64,000 nt of DNA, taken from positions 26,382,304 to 26,446,303 of the forward strand of contig NC_037680.1 of assembly GCF_003255815.1 (NCBI RefSeq), in the 5' to 3' direction. The number at the start of each line of letters is the position of its first letter. Positions within the stretch are counted from its first letter, which is position 1. This document shows positions 44,530-56,630 of this stretch, in pieces. The DNA is from Theropithecus gelada. Its lineage: Eukaryota; Chordata; Mammalia; Primates; Cercopithecidae. The notes under the pieces were generated by a model that saw only the letters and a program-made list of their open reading frames with translations, ran no database searches and had not been told where the DNA came from. A program made the position numbers and the translations under genes.

Positions 44530-47500
44530 ATGAAATGTGTTTAATATTTACTTTTATTTTTGAGGTAAAAGATGCATGTAAAATTTACCATCTTTACCAA
44601 TTTAAGTGTACACTTCAATAGCAATAAATATTTATATTCTTTTGGTTCTTCCTTCATCTTCTCCCTCCCCACTCCAAAAAAGTGGATATCATGAATATAG
44701 AGTGTAGATTGGTGGTCTCTGGTATTTTTTTTTTTTTTTTGAGAAATGTCTATTTAGATCATTTGCCCACTTTTTAATGGGATTATTATTATTTACTGTC
44801 GAGTTATTTGAGTTCCCTACATATTCTTGTTATTAATCCTTTGTCAAATGAGTGGTTTGCAAATATTTTCTTCCATTCTGAGTGTTGTAGCTTTGCTTTG
44901 CTGATTGTTTCCTTTGCTGGGCAGTAGCTTTTTAGCTTGGTATAATCCCACTTGTCTATTTTTGCTTTTGTTGCCTGTACTCTTGGGGCCATATATACAA
45001 AAATCTTTGTTCAGACCACTGTCCTAGAGTGTTACTGCAATGGTTTCTTCTGGTATTTTCATTGCTCCAGGTCTTAGATCTAAGTCTTTAATCCATTTTC
45101 ACTTGATTCTTATATATAGTGTGAAGAGTATAGTTTCATTCTTCTTTATAAAGTTATCCAGTCTTTCCAGCACCATTTATTGAAAGGATTGTCCTTTCCC
45201 CAATGTATGTTCTTGGCATCTTTGTCAAAGATGAGTTTGCTGTAAGCATGGGGGTTTATATCTGGATTCCCTATTCTGTTCCATTGTTTTATGTGTCTGT
45301 TTTTACACCAGTACCATGCTGTTTGGGTTACTACAGCTTTGTAGTAAATTTTGAAGACAGGCAGTGTCATGCCTCTAGCTTTATTCTTTTTTCACTCAGG
45401 ACTGCATGGGTTATTTGGAGTCTTTTATGGTTTCATATAAATTTGAGAATTGTATTTTCTATTACTGTGAAGAATGTCATTGGTATTTTGATAGGGATTG
45501 CATTGGATCTGTAAATTACCGTGTACAAAACTGTCATTTTAATAATATTGATTTGTTAATCCATGAGCATGGAACATCCTTCTATTTTATTGTGTCCTCT
45601 TCAATTTCTTTCATCTGAGTTGTATAGTTTTCTTTGTATAGATCTTTGACTACTTTTGTTAGATTGGTTCTTAGGTATTTTCTATTTTTTGTAGCTATTC
45701 TAAATGGGATTGCTTTCTTGATTTCTTTTTCAGGTCGTTTGCTGTTGGCATATATAAATGTTACTAATTTTTGTATGTTGATTTTGTATTCTGCAACTTT
45801 ACTGATTTTGTTCTAATTTGTTCAGTTCTAAGAGTTTTTCTGGTGGAGCCTTTATGTTTTTCTAGGTATAAGATTATGTCATCTGTAAACAAGGATAATT
45901 TGACTTCTTCCTTTTCAGTTTGGATGCCTTTTTTTTTTTTTCTCACCTAATTAATTACTTTGTCCAGGACTTCCAGTGTTAAATAAAAGCAGTGTAAGTG
46001 GGCCATCCTTGTCTTGTTCCAGTCCTTAGAGTAAAGGCTTTCAATTTTTCTGTTCAGTGTGATGTTCGTTGTGGGTTTGTCACATACAGCATTTATTATT
46101 TTGAGGTATGCTACCTCTGTACCCATTTTTTATTTCAACTTTTATTTAGATAGAGGAGGTACACGTGCAGGTTGGTTACCTGGGTCTCTACCTATTTTGA
46201 TAAGGGGTTTTATTAAAAAGTGATATTGAATTTTGTCAAATGTGTTTTCAGCATCTATTGAAATAATGTTTATGTCCTTGAATCTGTTAATGTGGTGGAT
46301 TCTGTTTATTGATTTGTTATATGTTGAACCATCTTTGAATTCCTGAATGAATTCCACTTGATCATGTGTATGATCTTTTTCATGTGCTGTTGAATTCAGT
46401 TTGCTAGTATTGTGTTGAGGATTTTTGCATCAATGCTCATCAGAGATATTGGCTTGTAGTTTTATTTTTTGTTGTTTTTGTGGCGTTTTTGTTTGGTTTT
46501 TATATCAGAATAATGCTGGCCTGAGAGAATAAGTTTGCAAGTATTTCCTATTCTTAAAATATTTTCAACTGTTTGAGTAGGATTGATATTAATTCTTTAA
46601 AAGTTTGGCAGAATTCTACAGTGAAGCAATCAGGTCCTGGGCTTTTTCTGATGGGAGACTTTTTATTAAGCCTTTGATCTTGGTTGATATTTTTGTTTTG
46701 TTGAGGTTTTTTTCTTTCTTTCTTTTAATCTCAGTATGATTTAATCTTGGTGGGTTTTAGGTATTCCAGAATTTATCCATTTCCTCTAGGTTTTCCAATT
46801 GGTTGATGTATAGTTGTTTGTAATTGTCTCTAATGATTCTTTGTATTTCTGAGGTCTCAACTGTTATGTCTCCTTTGTCATATCTGATTTTGTTTATTTG
46901 GGTCTTCTCTCTTTATTCTTAGTTAATCTAGCTAAAGATTTATTTATTTTGTTTATCTTTTCAAAAGAGTAACTTTCTGTTTCATTGATCCTCTGTATTT
47001 TTTTCTCTCAATTTTATTTCTACTGTGATCTTTATTATTTCTTTCTTTCCACAAATTTTGAGTTTGTCTTGTTCTTAATCTTCTAGTTCCTTGAGGTGCA
47101 TTGTTAGGTTGTTTATTTGAAGTCTTTCTACTTTTTTGATATAGACATTTATTGCTGTAAACTTCCCTTTTAGTACTGCTTTTGCCATATCCCATTGATT
47201 CTGATATGTTGTATTTCCGTTTTTTTTCTAGAAATTTATTAATTTTCTTTTTGATTTGTACATTAACCTGTTGGGCATTCAGGGGCATGTGGTTTAATTT
47301 CCATATGTACATGTATTTTTTTCAAGGTTCCTCTTGTTATTGCTTTCTAGTTTTATTTTATTGTGATTAGAAAAGAAGTACTTGATATGATTTTTAAAAT
47401 TTTTATTCAGACTTATTTTGTAGCCTAAGATATAGAATATTCTGCAGAATGTTTCATGTGCTGATGAAAAAAATGTGTATTCTGCAGCAGTTGGTTGAAA

Positions 47501-50060
47501 TATTCTGTAAATGTCAGTTAGGCCTATTTGATCTAGTGTGTAGTTTAACTCCACTGTTCTTTTGTTGATTTTCTGTCCAGGTTATCTGTCCATTACTGAC
47601 AGTGGGGTGTTAAAAGTCCCCAACTATTATTGTACTCTAATCTATCCTCCCTTTAGGTCTATTTATGTTTGCTTTATTTACTTGGGAGCTCCAGTGTTGG
47701 GTGCATAGCTATTTATAATTGTTATATTATCTTGCTGAATCGACTCTTTTATCATTATATACTGACCTTCTTTATCTCTTTTTACAATCTTAGATTTGTA
47801 ATCTACTTTGCCTGATATAAGTATAGCTACTACTTTGGCTTCCAGTTGCGTGCAATATCATTTTCAACCCCTTTGCTTTTAGTTTATGTGTGTTTTTATA
47901 GGTGAAGTGGGTTTCTTGAAGGTTCTGCTTCTTTATCCATTTGGCCATTATGTGGCCTTTAATTAGCGAATTGAGACAATTTGCATTCCGTGTTATTTTT
48001 TGATAGATAAGGACACACTACAGCCATTTTGTTCCCTGTTTTCTGGTTGCTCTGAGACTCCTCTCTTCCTTTTTTACTGTCTTCCTTTGTGGTTAAGTGA
48101 TTTTCTCTCGTAGTATGTTTTAATTTGTTGCTTTTTATTTTTAGTGAATCTATTATAGGTTTTTGTGCTGTGGTTACCACGAAGCTTACAAAAAAACATC
48201 TTATAGATATAACAAGTTATTCTAAAGAGATGACAACTTGGATCACAAAGAAAAGAATAGAAACAAAAGCAACAACAACAAAAAAATGCACACTTTAACT
48301 CCATCTCCCCCCACATTTTAATGTTGAGTTGTCTCAAGGTACATATTTTTACATTACCTATCTCTTAACAGTTGTTGTAGCTATTATTGTTTCTGATAGA
48401 TTTGTCTTTTGGGCTTCATACCAGAGTTATAAGCAGATTGCAAACCACAGTTACAGTAATAGAGTATTCTGGCTTTATTCATGTACTTAAGTTTACCAGT
48501 GGGTTTTGTACCTTGAAAAGTTTTCTTTTTGCATATTAGTGGTTTCTTTTCTTTCAGATTGAAGAACTCCTTTTACCATTTCTTGTAAGATGGGTCTAGT
48601 GGTGGTAAATTCTCTCAATTTTGTTTCTCTGGGAAAGACTTCATCTCTCCTTCATTTTTGAAGGATAATTTTGCTGGTTACAGTATTCTCAAATGGCAGT
48701 TTTTTTCTTTGAGTACTTTGAGAATGTCATTCCACTCCTTCCTGGACTGTACAGTTTCTGTTGAGAGCTTTGTCACCAGACAAATTGGAGATCCTCTGCA
48801 TGTGATTTGCTTATTTTCCCTTGCTGCTTTTAGGATCATCTCTTTGTCCTTGACTTTTGAGAGTTTTATTATTGTATGTGTTGGACAGAATTTGGGTTGA
48901 ATCTGTTTGGTGTTCTCAGATATTTCTGTACCTGAATATTTATATTTTTCTCAAGTTTTGGAAAGTTTTCTGCTATTATTTATTTGAATAAGGTTTCTAA
49001 CCCTTGCTATCACCAAGCTCCCTCTTGAAAAACATTAATTCTTAGATTTTGTCTTTTGGGGTAATTTCTGTATGTCATAGGTGGTCTTCATTTTTCATTC
49101 TTTTTTTTTTTTTTTTTTTTTTAACCACTGAATGTGTGTTTATAAATATATGGTCTTCAAGCTCACTAATTTTTTCCTCTGCTTGGTCCATTCCTGCTGG
49201 TGAGAGCCTCTAATAAGTTCTTCATGTCAGCAAATGTATTTCTCAGTTATAAAATTTTTGTTCAATTTTAAAAATTATTTTAATCTCTTAATTTTCTCTA
49301 ATAAACTTCTGAATTGCTTTTCTGTATTATCTTGGATATCACTGAGGTTCCTTAAAACTGCTATTTTGGATTCTTGGTCAGAGAGTTCATAAATTGTTGT
49401 CTCACTAAGGTCAGTCATTGGAAACTTGCTTTTTCCTTTTGGCTAAATCATAGTTCGCTGTTTGCTATTATTGCTTGTATGTATCTGCATTGAAGGGTTA
49501 CTTACTTATTTCCATCTTCTCTCCCTGGCTTGTTTTGTTTTTTATTGGCTCTATTTGCTTAGCAAATCTTTACTGTTAGGTAGCTGCCTCCTTTTTGGCT
49601 GTAGGTGGTACTTTAAGCCCAGTTTCACCTTGGCTTCAGTAAATGATTAGAGTTTCACCCTCCCAAAAGGCAGCAATCTCAAAAGAATTATCCCAGCAGT
49701 GTGGGAAAGCTGGCTAGGAGTTCTTGCCAAGGGATCTATGAAATATACCTCCTACAGTGTGGTGCTTCTGAACAGCCACTTTGATTTGGTGTCTCCTTTG
49801 GTCAAGTTATAAAAAAGAGATTATAGGACTAGGGATGGAAGCCCAACCTCCCCTTTGTCTCTACCGGTCCTCAGGGATACTTCTCCCTTCAGGCAGTCAT
49901 TATATTTCCTTTGGGTTAAGGAAAGAACAGATGTCCTGCCAGGGAACACAACATTATGGGAAAATTGATTGACCACCTCAATCTTACTATTTTTACTATA
50001 GAAAACAAAAGTTGGGGAAAGATTTTCTGCATGCTTCTTGCCAGGCAGAATGGAAGGGGA
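44530..50060 (-). mobile_element. Long antisense L1 (L1MA-like), right part split by THE1
   Basis: An L1 complement in order. An L1M-type 3' fragment (aaaatttaccatctttacc) lies left of a T-run at about 44728-44743. ORF2 runs from 44746 to about 48000. In ORF2 the frame at 45764-45946 keeps Phe-Thr-Asp-Asp, the reverse transcriptase active-site motif, and the frame at 46142-46357 keeps the SIDAE-type motif A. ORF1/5' region follows to about 49600 (cttcatttttgaaggataat, cattccactccttcctgg), then 5' untranslated sequence to 50060, continuing at 52372. Stops and frameshifts are scattered throughout. Confidence 0.85.
46118..46195 (-). mobile_element. Tiny L1 3'-end fragment nested in L1 ORF2
   Basis: The words ttatttcaacttttatttag, aggaggtacacgtgcagg and ttggttacctggg belong to an L1 3' end and break the ORF2 text. 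The host words ctctgtacccatttt and tctctacctattttg stand on either side like a target duplication. Confidence 0.6.
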
Positions 50061-50439
50061 TAGATTAGTCTATTTTCACACTGCTGATAAAGACCTACCA
50101 GAGACTGGGTAATTTATAAAAGAAAGAGGTTTATTGGACTTACAGTTCCATGTAGCATGGGAGGCCTCACAATCATGGCAGAAGGTGAAAAGCAAGGAGG
50201 AGCAAGTCGCATCTTACATGGATGGTGGCAGACAGAGAGAAAGTTTGTGCAAGGAAACTCCCATTTTTAAAACCATCAGATCCCGTGAGACTCATTCACT
50301 ATCATGAGAACAGAGGAAAGACCCACCCCCATAATTCAATCACCTCCAACCAAGTTCCTCCCAAGACACGTGGGAATTCTGGGAATTATAATTCAAGATG
50401 AGATTGAAATTTGGGTGGGGACACAGCCAAACCATATCA
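50061..50439 (-). mobile_element. THE1-type LTR (3' LTR)
   Basis: It runs from tagattagtctattttcaca to gccaaaccatatca, complementing the THE1/MST LTR consensus (TGATATGGTTTGGC at one end, ACTAATACA-like at the other). It is the downstream LTR of the minus-strand element. Confidence 0.9.
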
Positions 50440-51995
50440 TTAACCCTCGGGCCCCTCCCAAATCTCATATCCTCACATTTCAAAATCAATCATGCCTTCC
50501 TAACAGTCCCCCAAAGTCTTAACTTATTTCAGCATTAACTCAGAAGGCCATAGTCCAACATTTCATCTGAGACAAGGCAAGTCCCTTCTGCCTATCAGCC
50601 TGCAAAATCAAAAGCAAGTTAATTACTTCCTAGATACAATGAGGGTGCAGGCACTGGTTAAACATGGCCATTTCAAATGGGAGAAACTGGCCAAAACAAA
50701 GGGCCTGCAGTCCCCATGCAAGTCCAAAATCCAGCAGGGCAGTTAAATCTTAAAACTCCAATGATCTTCTTTGAATCCATGTCTCACATCTGGGTCACGC
50801 TGATGCAAGAGGTAGGTTCCCATGGTCTTGGGTAGCTCCACCCCTGTGGCTTTGCAGGGTACAGCCTTCCTCCTGGCTGCTTTCACAGGCTAGTGTTGAG
50901 TGTCTGTGGCTTTTCCAGGCACACAGTGCAGGTTGTCAGTGAATCCACCATTCTGGAGTCTGGAGGATGGTGCCTCTCTTATCACAGGTCCACTAGGTGG
51001 TACCCTAGTAGGGACTCTGTGTGGGGGCTCTGACCCCACATTTCCCTTCCATACTGCCCTAGCAAAGGTTCTCCATAAGAGCCCCACCCCTGCAGCAAAC
51101 TTCTGCCTGAACATCCAGGTGTTTCCATACATCCTCTGAAATCTAGGCAGTGGTACCCAAACCTCAATTCTTGACTTCTGTGCACTCGCAGGCTTAATAC
51201 CACATGGAAGCTGCCAAGGCCTTGGGCTTGCACCCTCTGAAGCCATGGTCCAAGCTGTACCTTGACCCCTTATAGTCATGCCTAGGGGAGCTGGAATGCA
51301 GGGCACCAAGTCCCTAGACTGCACACAGCACAGGGACCTAGGGACTAGTCCATGAAACCATTTATTTTCTCCTAGGACTCTGGGCCTGTGATGGGAGGGG
51401 CTGCTGTGAAGACCTCTAACCTGCTCTGGAGGCATTTTCCCCATCATCTGGGGATTAAAATCCAGCTCATTATTTATGCAAATTTCTGCAACTAGCTTGA
51501 ATTTTTCCTCAGAAAAATAGGATTTTCTTTTCTGTCACATTGTCAGGCTGCAAATTTTCCAACTTTTTTTTTGCTCTGCTTCCCTTATAAAACCAAATAT
51601 CTTCTATTGAATGCTTTGTTATTTAGAAATTTCTTCCACCAGATACCCTAAATCATCTCTCTCAAGTTCAAAGTTCCCCAAATCTCTAGAACAGAGGCAA
51701 AATGCCACCAGTCTTTTGCTAAAACATAACAAGAGTCACCTTTGCTCCAGTTTCCAACAAGTTCCTTATTTCCATCGGAGACCGTCTCACCCTGGAGTTT
51801 GTTGTTTATATTGCTATCAGCATTTTTATCAAAGCCATTCAACAAGTCTCTAGATAGTTCCAAACTTTCCCACATTTTCTGTCTTTTTCTGAGCCCTCCA
51901 AACTGTTCTAACCTCTGCCTGTTACCCAGTTCCCAAGTTGCTTCTATATTTTCAAGTATCTTTTCAGCAACACCCCACTCCTTGTATCAATTTAC
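50440..51995 (-). mobile_element. THE1-type MaLR internal region
   Basis: The 1.56-kb interior lies between two LTRs of like sequence. It keeps the MaLR text (gggcccctcccaaatctcat next to the LTR, ggtagctccacccctgtggc, aagccatggtccaagctgta). MaLR interiors are non-autonomous relatives of ERVL and lack working pol. A 185-codon frame at 50890-51447 on the minus strand is the longest in the window and belongs to this repeat, not to a host gene. Confidence 0.85.
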
Positions 51996-52371
51996 TGTAT
52001 TAGTCCATCTTCATGCTGCTGAGAAAGACATACTCAAGACTGGGAAATTTACAAAAGAAAGAGGTTTATTGGACTTACAGTTCCATGTGGCTGGGGAGGC
52101 CTCACAAACATGGCAGAAGGTAAAAGGCAAAGAGGAGCAAGTCATGTCTTACATGGATGGCAGCAGGCAAAGAGAAAGTTTGTGCAGGGAAACTCTCATT
52201 TTTAAAACCATCAGATCTCATGACACTCATTCACCATGATGAGAACAGTGCAGGAAAGACCCACCCCCATAATTCAGTCACCTCCAACCAGGTTCCTCCC
52301 ATGACATGTGGCAATTATGGGAGTTACAATTCAATATGAGATTTGGGTGGGGGCACAGCCAAACCATATCA
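51996..52371 (-). mobile_element. THE1-type LTR (5' LTR)
   Basis: It runs from tgtattagtccatcttcatg to gccaaaccatatca, aligned along its full length with 50061-50439. Next to the element are gggga (left) and ggggg (right), a 5-bp target duplication with one change, as expected for ERVL/MaLR integration. Confidence 0.9.
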
Positions 52372-52590
52372 GGGGGATATTGAAGATGTGAAGCCCAATT
52401 ATCCTACTGTCTGCTCAGAACTTTTTCATTTCTCTGTGGCCCCAGGTTCTATCCCTGAGGCCACATTTGAGTTCTGCATTGTTATCAATGAAATCTTGGC
52501 ACTGTATACTTGCTTTTGGTTTTGTGTGGGGAGCAGAAGTGAAGCCAGCTTGCTTCTGTGCTGCCATTTTAAAACCATAAGTTTAAGGTG
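52372..52590 (-). mobile_element. L1 5' remainder beyond the THE1
   Basis: The text resumes with L1 5' untranslated-like sequence (gtcctactg-type words, ttgcttctgtgctgccattttaa shortened here), which fits the reverse of an L1 5' end near the CTGCCAT motif. It continues the L1 broken at 50060. Confidence 0.5.
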
Positions 52591-53349
52591 GTTAATTTTA
52601 GTTTTAATCTCTGCACAATTTATGTTTACTTTTTAAAGAGGTATACATATAATCTAAACCAATCCCAACAAAAGGTAATGGAAGACACAGTTGCATAAGT
52701 AAAACAACAGGATTTTGAATACCAAGAATTCTATTTTTAGTAAAACAAGTAAACAAGCATATTAAAATCCATGCTCTTAAGTCTTTATTAGAGTGTAGGG
52801 AGAGAGGATTTGGCAGCATGTTAAGAAGCAGGAAACAACCATCAAAAAGGATCAACAGAAATCGATGCCTACATAAGAGCCTTGAGTAAAAGAGACAGGC
52901 TGAGGAGGAAGGCAGCATCCTCTCTCTTCATAGCCTAGGTTATGGTAAAGCAAACATCACTAATACCTCATTAAGAGTTAGCTCCGGCATCAGGGGTTTT
53001 CCCAAAAGAGTTTACATTTTAGGGGTTGTTTAAATCCAGAAATCTCTCAGCCTCTTAATAATTTTTATAATAAATTTTCAACATCTAGGAAACAATTTCC
53101 ATAGCCTCTATGAATATATGATGAGGGGGTTAATTGGGGAACATTCATAGAAAATTCAGAGATTCTCAATGCTCATTTTATGAAATACAGTGGAAAAAAA
53201 TGAATGCCAATGTTGTATTTATGTCTTCATCTAGGTCTTTCTTCCTTTTCAGTCCCAAGAGATTTCTCTGAAGCATCAGACCTAGAAAAGAAATTGATAG
53301 GGCCTCACAGGACAAAAGAACAAACCTGTCAGGCTTTTAAGGTAGAGCA
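52591..53349. other. No recognised feature
   Basis: AT-rich unique-looking DNA. The frames here (for example 104 codons - at 52604-52918) show no domain. Confidence 0.5.
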
Positions 53350-53530
53350 GCCCTAAAATATCCCCAAGCCTGCAAGCCGCCGGCAAGTTTGATTGCCAAG
53401 AGACTTGCCCGATTGGCATTCACATCCAATGACCTACCAGTGAGAACACAGTGACAGAAGCTTGCTGGCCTGCCTATAGCTAAAGAGGTGGTTTCCATCC
53501 ATGGCATCTGCTGCATTGTTAAGCAAAAGC
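53350..53530. promoter_or_regulatory. GC-richer unique block with CpG and inverted words
   Basis: A local GC rise with several CpG (gcaagccgccggcaag, cttgcccgattggc) contrasts with flanks. Inverted words ggcaagt and acttgcc lie 14 bases apart. A regulatory role is only a guess. Confidence 0.2.
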
Positions 53531-54525
53531 ATATGGAGAGGCATGTTTAGAGGGACTGGGGTTATTTATATTCACAATGGAATGTCCCTATATTGGGGTC
53601 TTAACATAGCATAGGAAATCCTCTTGTGATGCTATGCCTAAAGTCCCATTTGTTCACATAGATGAGTGAAGAGTCATTTTTACTGAAAAAGTTATGCTAA
53701 AATTCAGAACACCATGACAAATTGGATTCATGGAAAAAAAGTCTAAGCTATTTTGTGACAGCAGCACTTTCCACGTGTTTTATGTTAATATATCATGCTG
53801 GCAAAGTACTTTTTCCTATTTTAATATGATTTTTAAAAAGAAAAATGCCCACTTTCTCTATAAGCGTTACAAAAAAAAGGCCTCTTGAGACCCTTCTCTC
53901 TAAGAAATTGGGTCAATGAAGGAGAATGAAATCTTATAAGCACTTTAAGAGGAAAGGGAGCATAGCTTACAAATTAATGTCACAATCATTTTATTACATC
54001 CACAACTGGTTACAGTAAACACACAGACTTGCAATACATATATTTGAAAGAAAGATACCTACACCCTACCTGAAACTTTATTATAGGTTGTTTATAATGC
54101 ATTTTTCCAATTATTGGAGAAGATATTGATACTTCCTGTGATTGACTCATTTTGTTTTCATGAATGGTAATTAGCATATGTTATTGACAACAAACACATA
54201 GTATTACCCTTTCTCTATTTGTACTATCCAAGTTTGCCATCATTATAACTACTTCATACAGCAGAATTTAGAGAACATGACTGGAGGATGCTGCCTCACT
54301 TGTTCTTTCATTACAGAAGTGAAACTCTTGACTATATAGAGAGTTCCTTTGAGTGGCTTTCTTCCTGGATAGCTTACTCCTTCATTTTCTCTACCTTAGA
54401 AGTTTTAAATTTATCTGAGAGGTAAGTAGAACAAGAATAAAATATTCAAACAATAATCTCCAAAGACAGGGTGAACTTTTCCACCACTCTGCCTTTGCCG
54501 TGTTCTTAAGAGTTTTTATTACAGA
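53531..54525. other. No recognised feature
   Basis: AT-rich DNA with no repeat or gene I can support. Confidence 0.5.
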
Positions 54526-54529
54526 TGAC

Positions 54530-54710
54530 CCTCTCCAATGTCTTCTACTTCACTGAAATCATCCTCATCCTTTAAGGCCATGTCTCTTTGAAATTACAGT
54601 CTATTTTGTATGACAGTTATGTGTATATAGAACTATCTCTTCTGACTAGATTATAAACCTTTCAAAGGACAGGATCATATCCAAGTCATCTTTGGGAGGT
54701 GAATGAATTC
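54530..54710 (+). mobile_element. L2 3' region
   Basis: The words ctgaaatcatcctcatcctt, tgactagattataaacctttc and aaaggacaggatcatatcc follow the L2 3' order (ctagactgtgagctcc, gagggcagggactgtgtc). Confidence 0.55.
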
Positions 54711-54954
54711 TGTGAGGTAATTCACAGAAAGGCATGGAGGAGAGGAAATACTTTGTGTACAAGGAGGAGTCATATTTGTGTTTGCTTGGCCTTTCTTGGA
54801 TTATGATCCTGAGGAGGTAGTTGCTCATAGACAACAACTACCTCATCAGGATTATTTAGGAATCCCAGGTAATTAAGGCTGTAGACTAGGACATAAATAT
54901 GTTCGGGGTACAAACTATTTAATTATTAACCTCCCTCTATCTCAGTCATTGTAT

Positions 54955-55155
54955 AACAACAGCCGACATTCGTTGAGCTTTTGGTAGATGAGGCACTCTC
55001 TAAGAGTTTGATTAGAGTCTCATTTGAGTCTCACCAAACAAAACTATGGAATGTACACTATTGCTACCTCCTTTCTACAGATGAGGAAACAGAAGATAAA
55101 AAATGCAAAACAAAACAGTGGTAGAGGTAGGATCAGACTCCCAAATCCTATATAT
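54955..55155 (+). mobile_element. MIR element
   Basis: The words cattcgttgagcttttgg, gaggcactctctaagag, tctacagatgaggaaacag and tagaggtaggatcagac lie in MIR order. Confidence 0.65.
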
Positions 55156-55369
55156 CAAAATAAAACTAAAAACACAGTACTGAGATGATTTCTAAAAATA
55201 TACTATAATAACAAAATGAAATTTAAATATTTAACTACACTACTTATAATCTACCAGATGATATAATAAACACATATTTATCTAAGATAAAAGAAGGGAA
55301 ATCAAAGGTATTATGGAAGACAGAGGGATTAGTTTTAAAAAGGTATATCAAAGGAGATGTCTTCAAAGA

Positions 55370-56030
55370 GGTGGCAATTTTGAAGGGCAAACAATAGATA
55401 AAAAACTACAACACTTTGAAATTGGGAAATGGGGCATTCCAGGGAAATGGAACATAAGACATGCAGATAAGAACACTATAATATGTACTTTTGAAAGCAG
55501 TTGGTTCTGCTTGCAGAAGTTTAGGAATTTAGAGGGATAGGTTGGTCTTGAATACCATGCTAAGGGATGTGAACTGTATTCCACAAGTAATAAGGAGTCG
55601 CCAAGGTTAAGCTTTGCTTTAAAATAAACTGAAGTGCTTTAAAATAAAATAAATTGGCCTGGCAGTTGTGTTAAATTGGGTTAACACAAGGAGTGGCTGA
55701 AGGTGGGTAAATCATTTAATCCAACTCTCTAGGTAAAAATAGTAAGAGGCTGAGTTGTAGTAGGGGACTCCACCTTACAAAAATGAATTCCATCAGTCAA
55801 GGTACCTAGGAGGAAAGTTGATTCAAAGATAATACCAAGGTTTTGACCTGAGTAACTGGTGAATAACACAGTTTCAGAAGAAAATATTATACTAATGTAG
55901 TATTTGTTGAATTTAAGGTACAAACTAGACACTCAGGATTCTCTGGCTACTTGGTGAGACTGAATCATTAGCAAGCAGTCAGGTGATTGGAGAAAAAGGT
56001 ACATGAACATGATCTGGGGAGAGATGATCA
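55370..56030. mobile_element. Ancient dispersed mammalian repeat, second copy
   Basis: The same unnamed family as 24010-25010. Words ggggcattccagggaaatgg, gaacataagacatgcagat, ggcctggcagttgtg and accaaggttttgacctgag fit it. Confidence 0.5.
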
Positions 56031-56096
56031 CTGAACTCCAGGGAATGACTACATGATGATGATTTATACTATCATCATGCTAAGAGCATCTTAGCT

Positions 56097-56515
56097 ATCA
56101 GGGGCTCTCCTGAGGTGGTAGTCAAGATGGCAGCTGGGGGTGCAGTCATCTGAGGACTTGCCTGGGCTAAGGGCTTCATTTCCAAGAAGCCTCAATGGCA
56201 TAACTATTGAATGGAGCCTTAGTTTATTACAGGTTGACAAGAGGCCTTGGTAACTCCCTCCATGAACCATTCATAAGCCTACTAAAATGTCCTCACCATA
56301 TGGCAACCAGCTTCCCTCAGAGCAGAAGACCCAAGAAAAAGAAAAAAGTAATGAGGAAGTCCCAGTGCTTTTTGTGCCCTAGTCAGAAGTTGTACACCAT
56401 TACTTCTACTTTATTTAACTTATTAGATGTGAGGCCTTAAATCCATTCACATTCATGGAGAGGGAGATTAGGTTCTGCCCCTTGAATTGCCTGTTAGACA
56501 CCTTATAGCCATCTC
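56097..56515 (-). mobile_element. MLT1-type MaLR LTR, antisense
   Basis: The words gcagtcatctgaggacttg, tttccaagaagcctcaatgg, aatgtcctcaccatatggc and gagagggagattaggttctg are the complement of an MLT1 LTR. The left end coincides with a 15-bp word that recurs at 56723. Confidence 0.6.
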
Positions 56516-56534
56516 AGTTATCAAAAAGAAAAAA

Positions 56535-56630
56535 ACATAACATATATTCAGTTCAGTGCTATGTGCAGTTTCAGACACCCACTAGGGGTATTGGGATGTA
56601 TACCCCACAGATAAGGGGGAATTACTATAA
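56535..56630 (-). mobile_element. Tigger-type (MER44/MER2 group) terminal fragment
   Basis: The words tttcagacacccactagggg, ttgggatgtataccccacag and ataagggggaattacta are the end of a Tigger (pogo/Tc1) element, close to the CAGTAGTCCCC terminus inverted. Confidence 0.7.

Noticed and set aside
51742..52239. 165-codon plus-strand frame
   Set aside because: It is antisense to the THE1-type interior and 5' LTR and has no protein family look.
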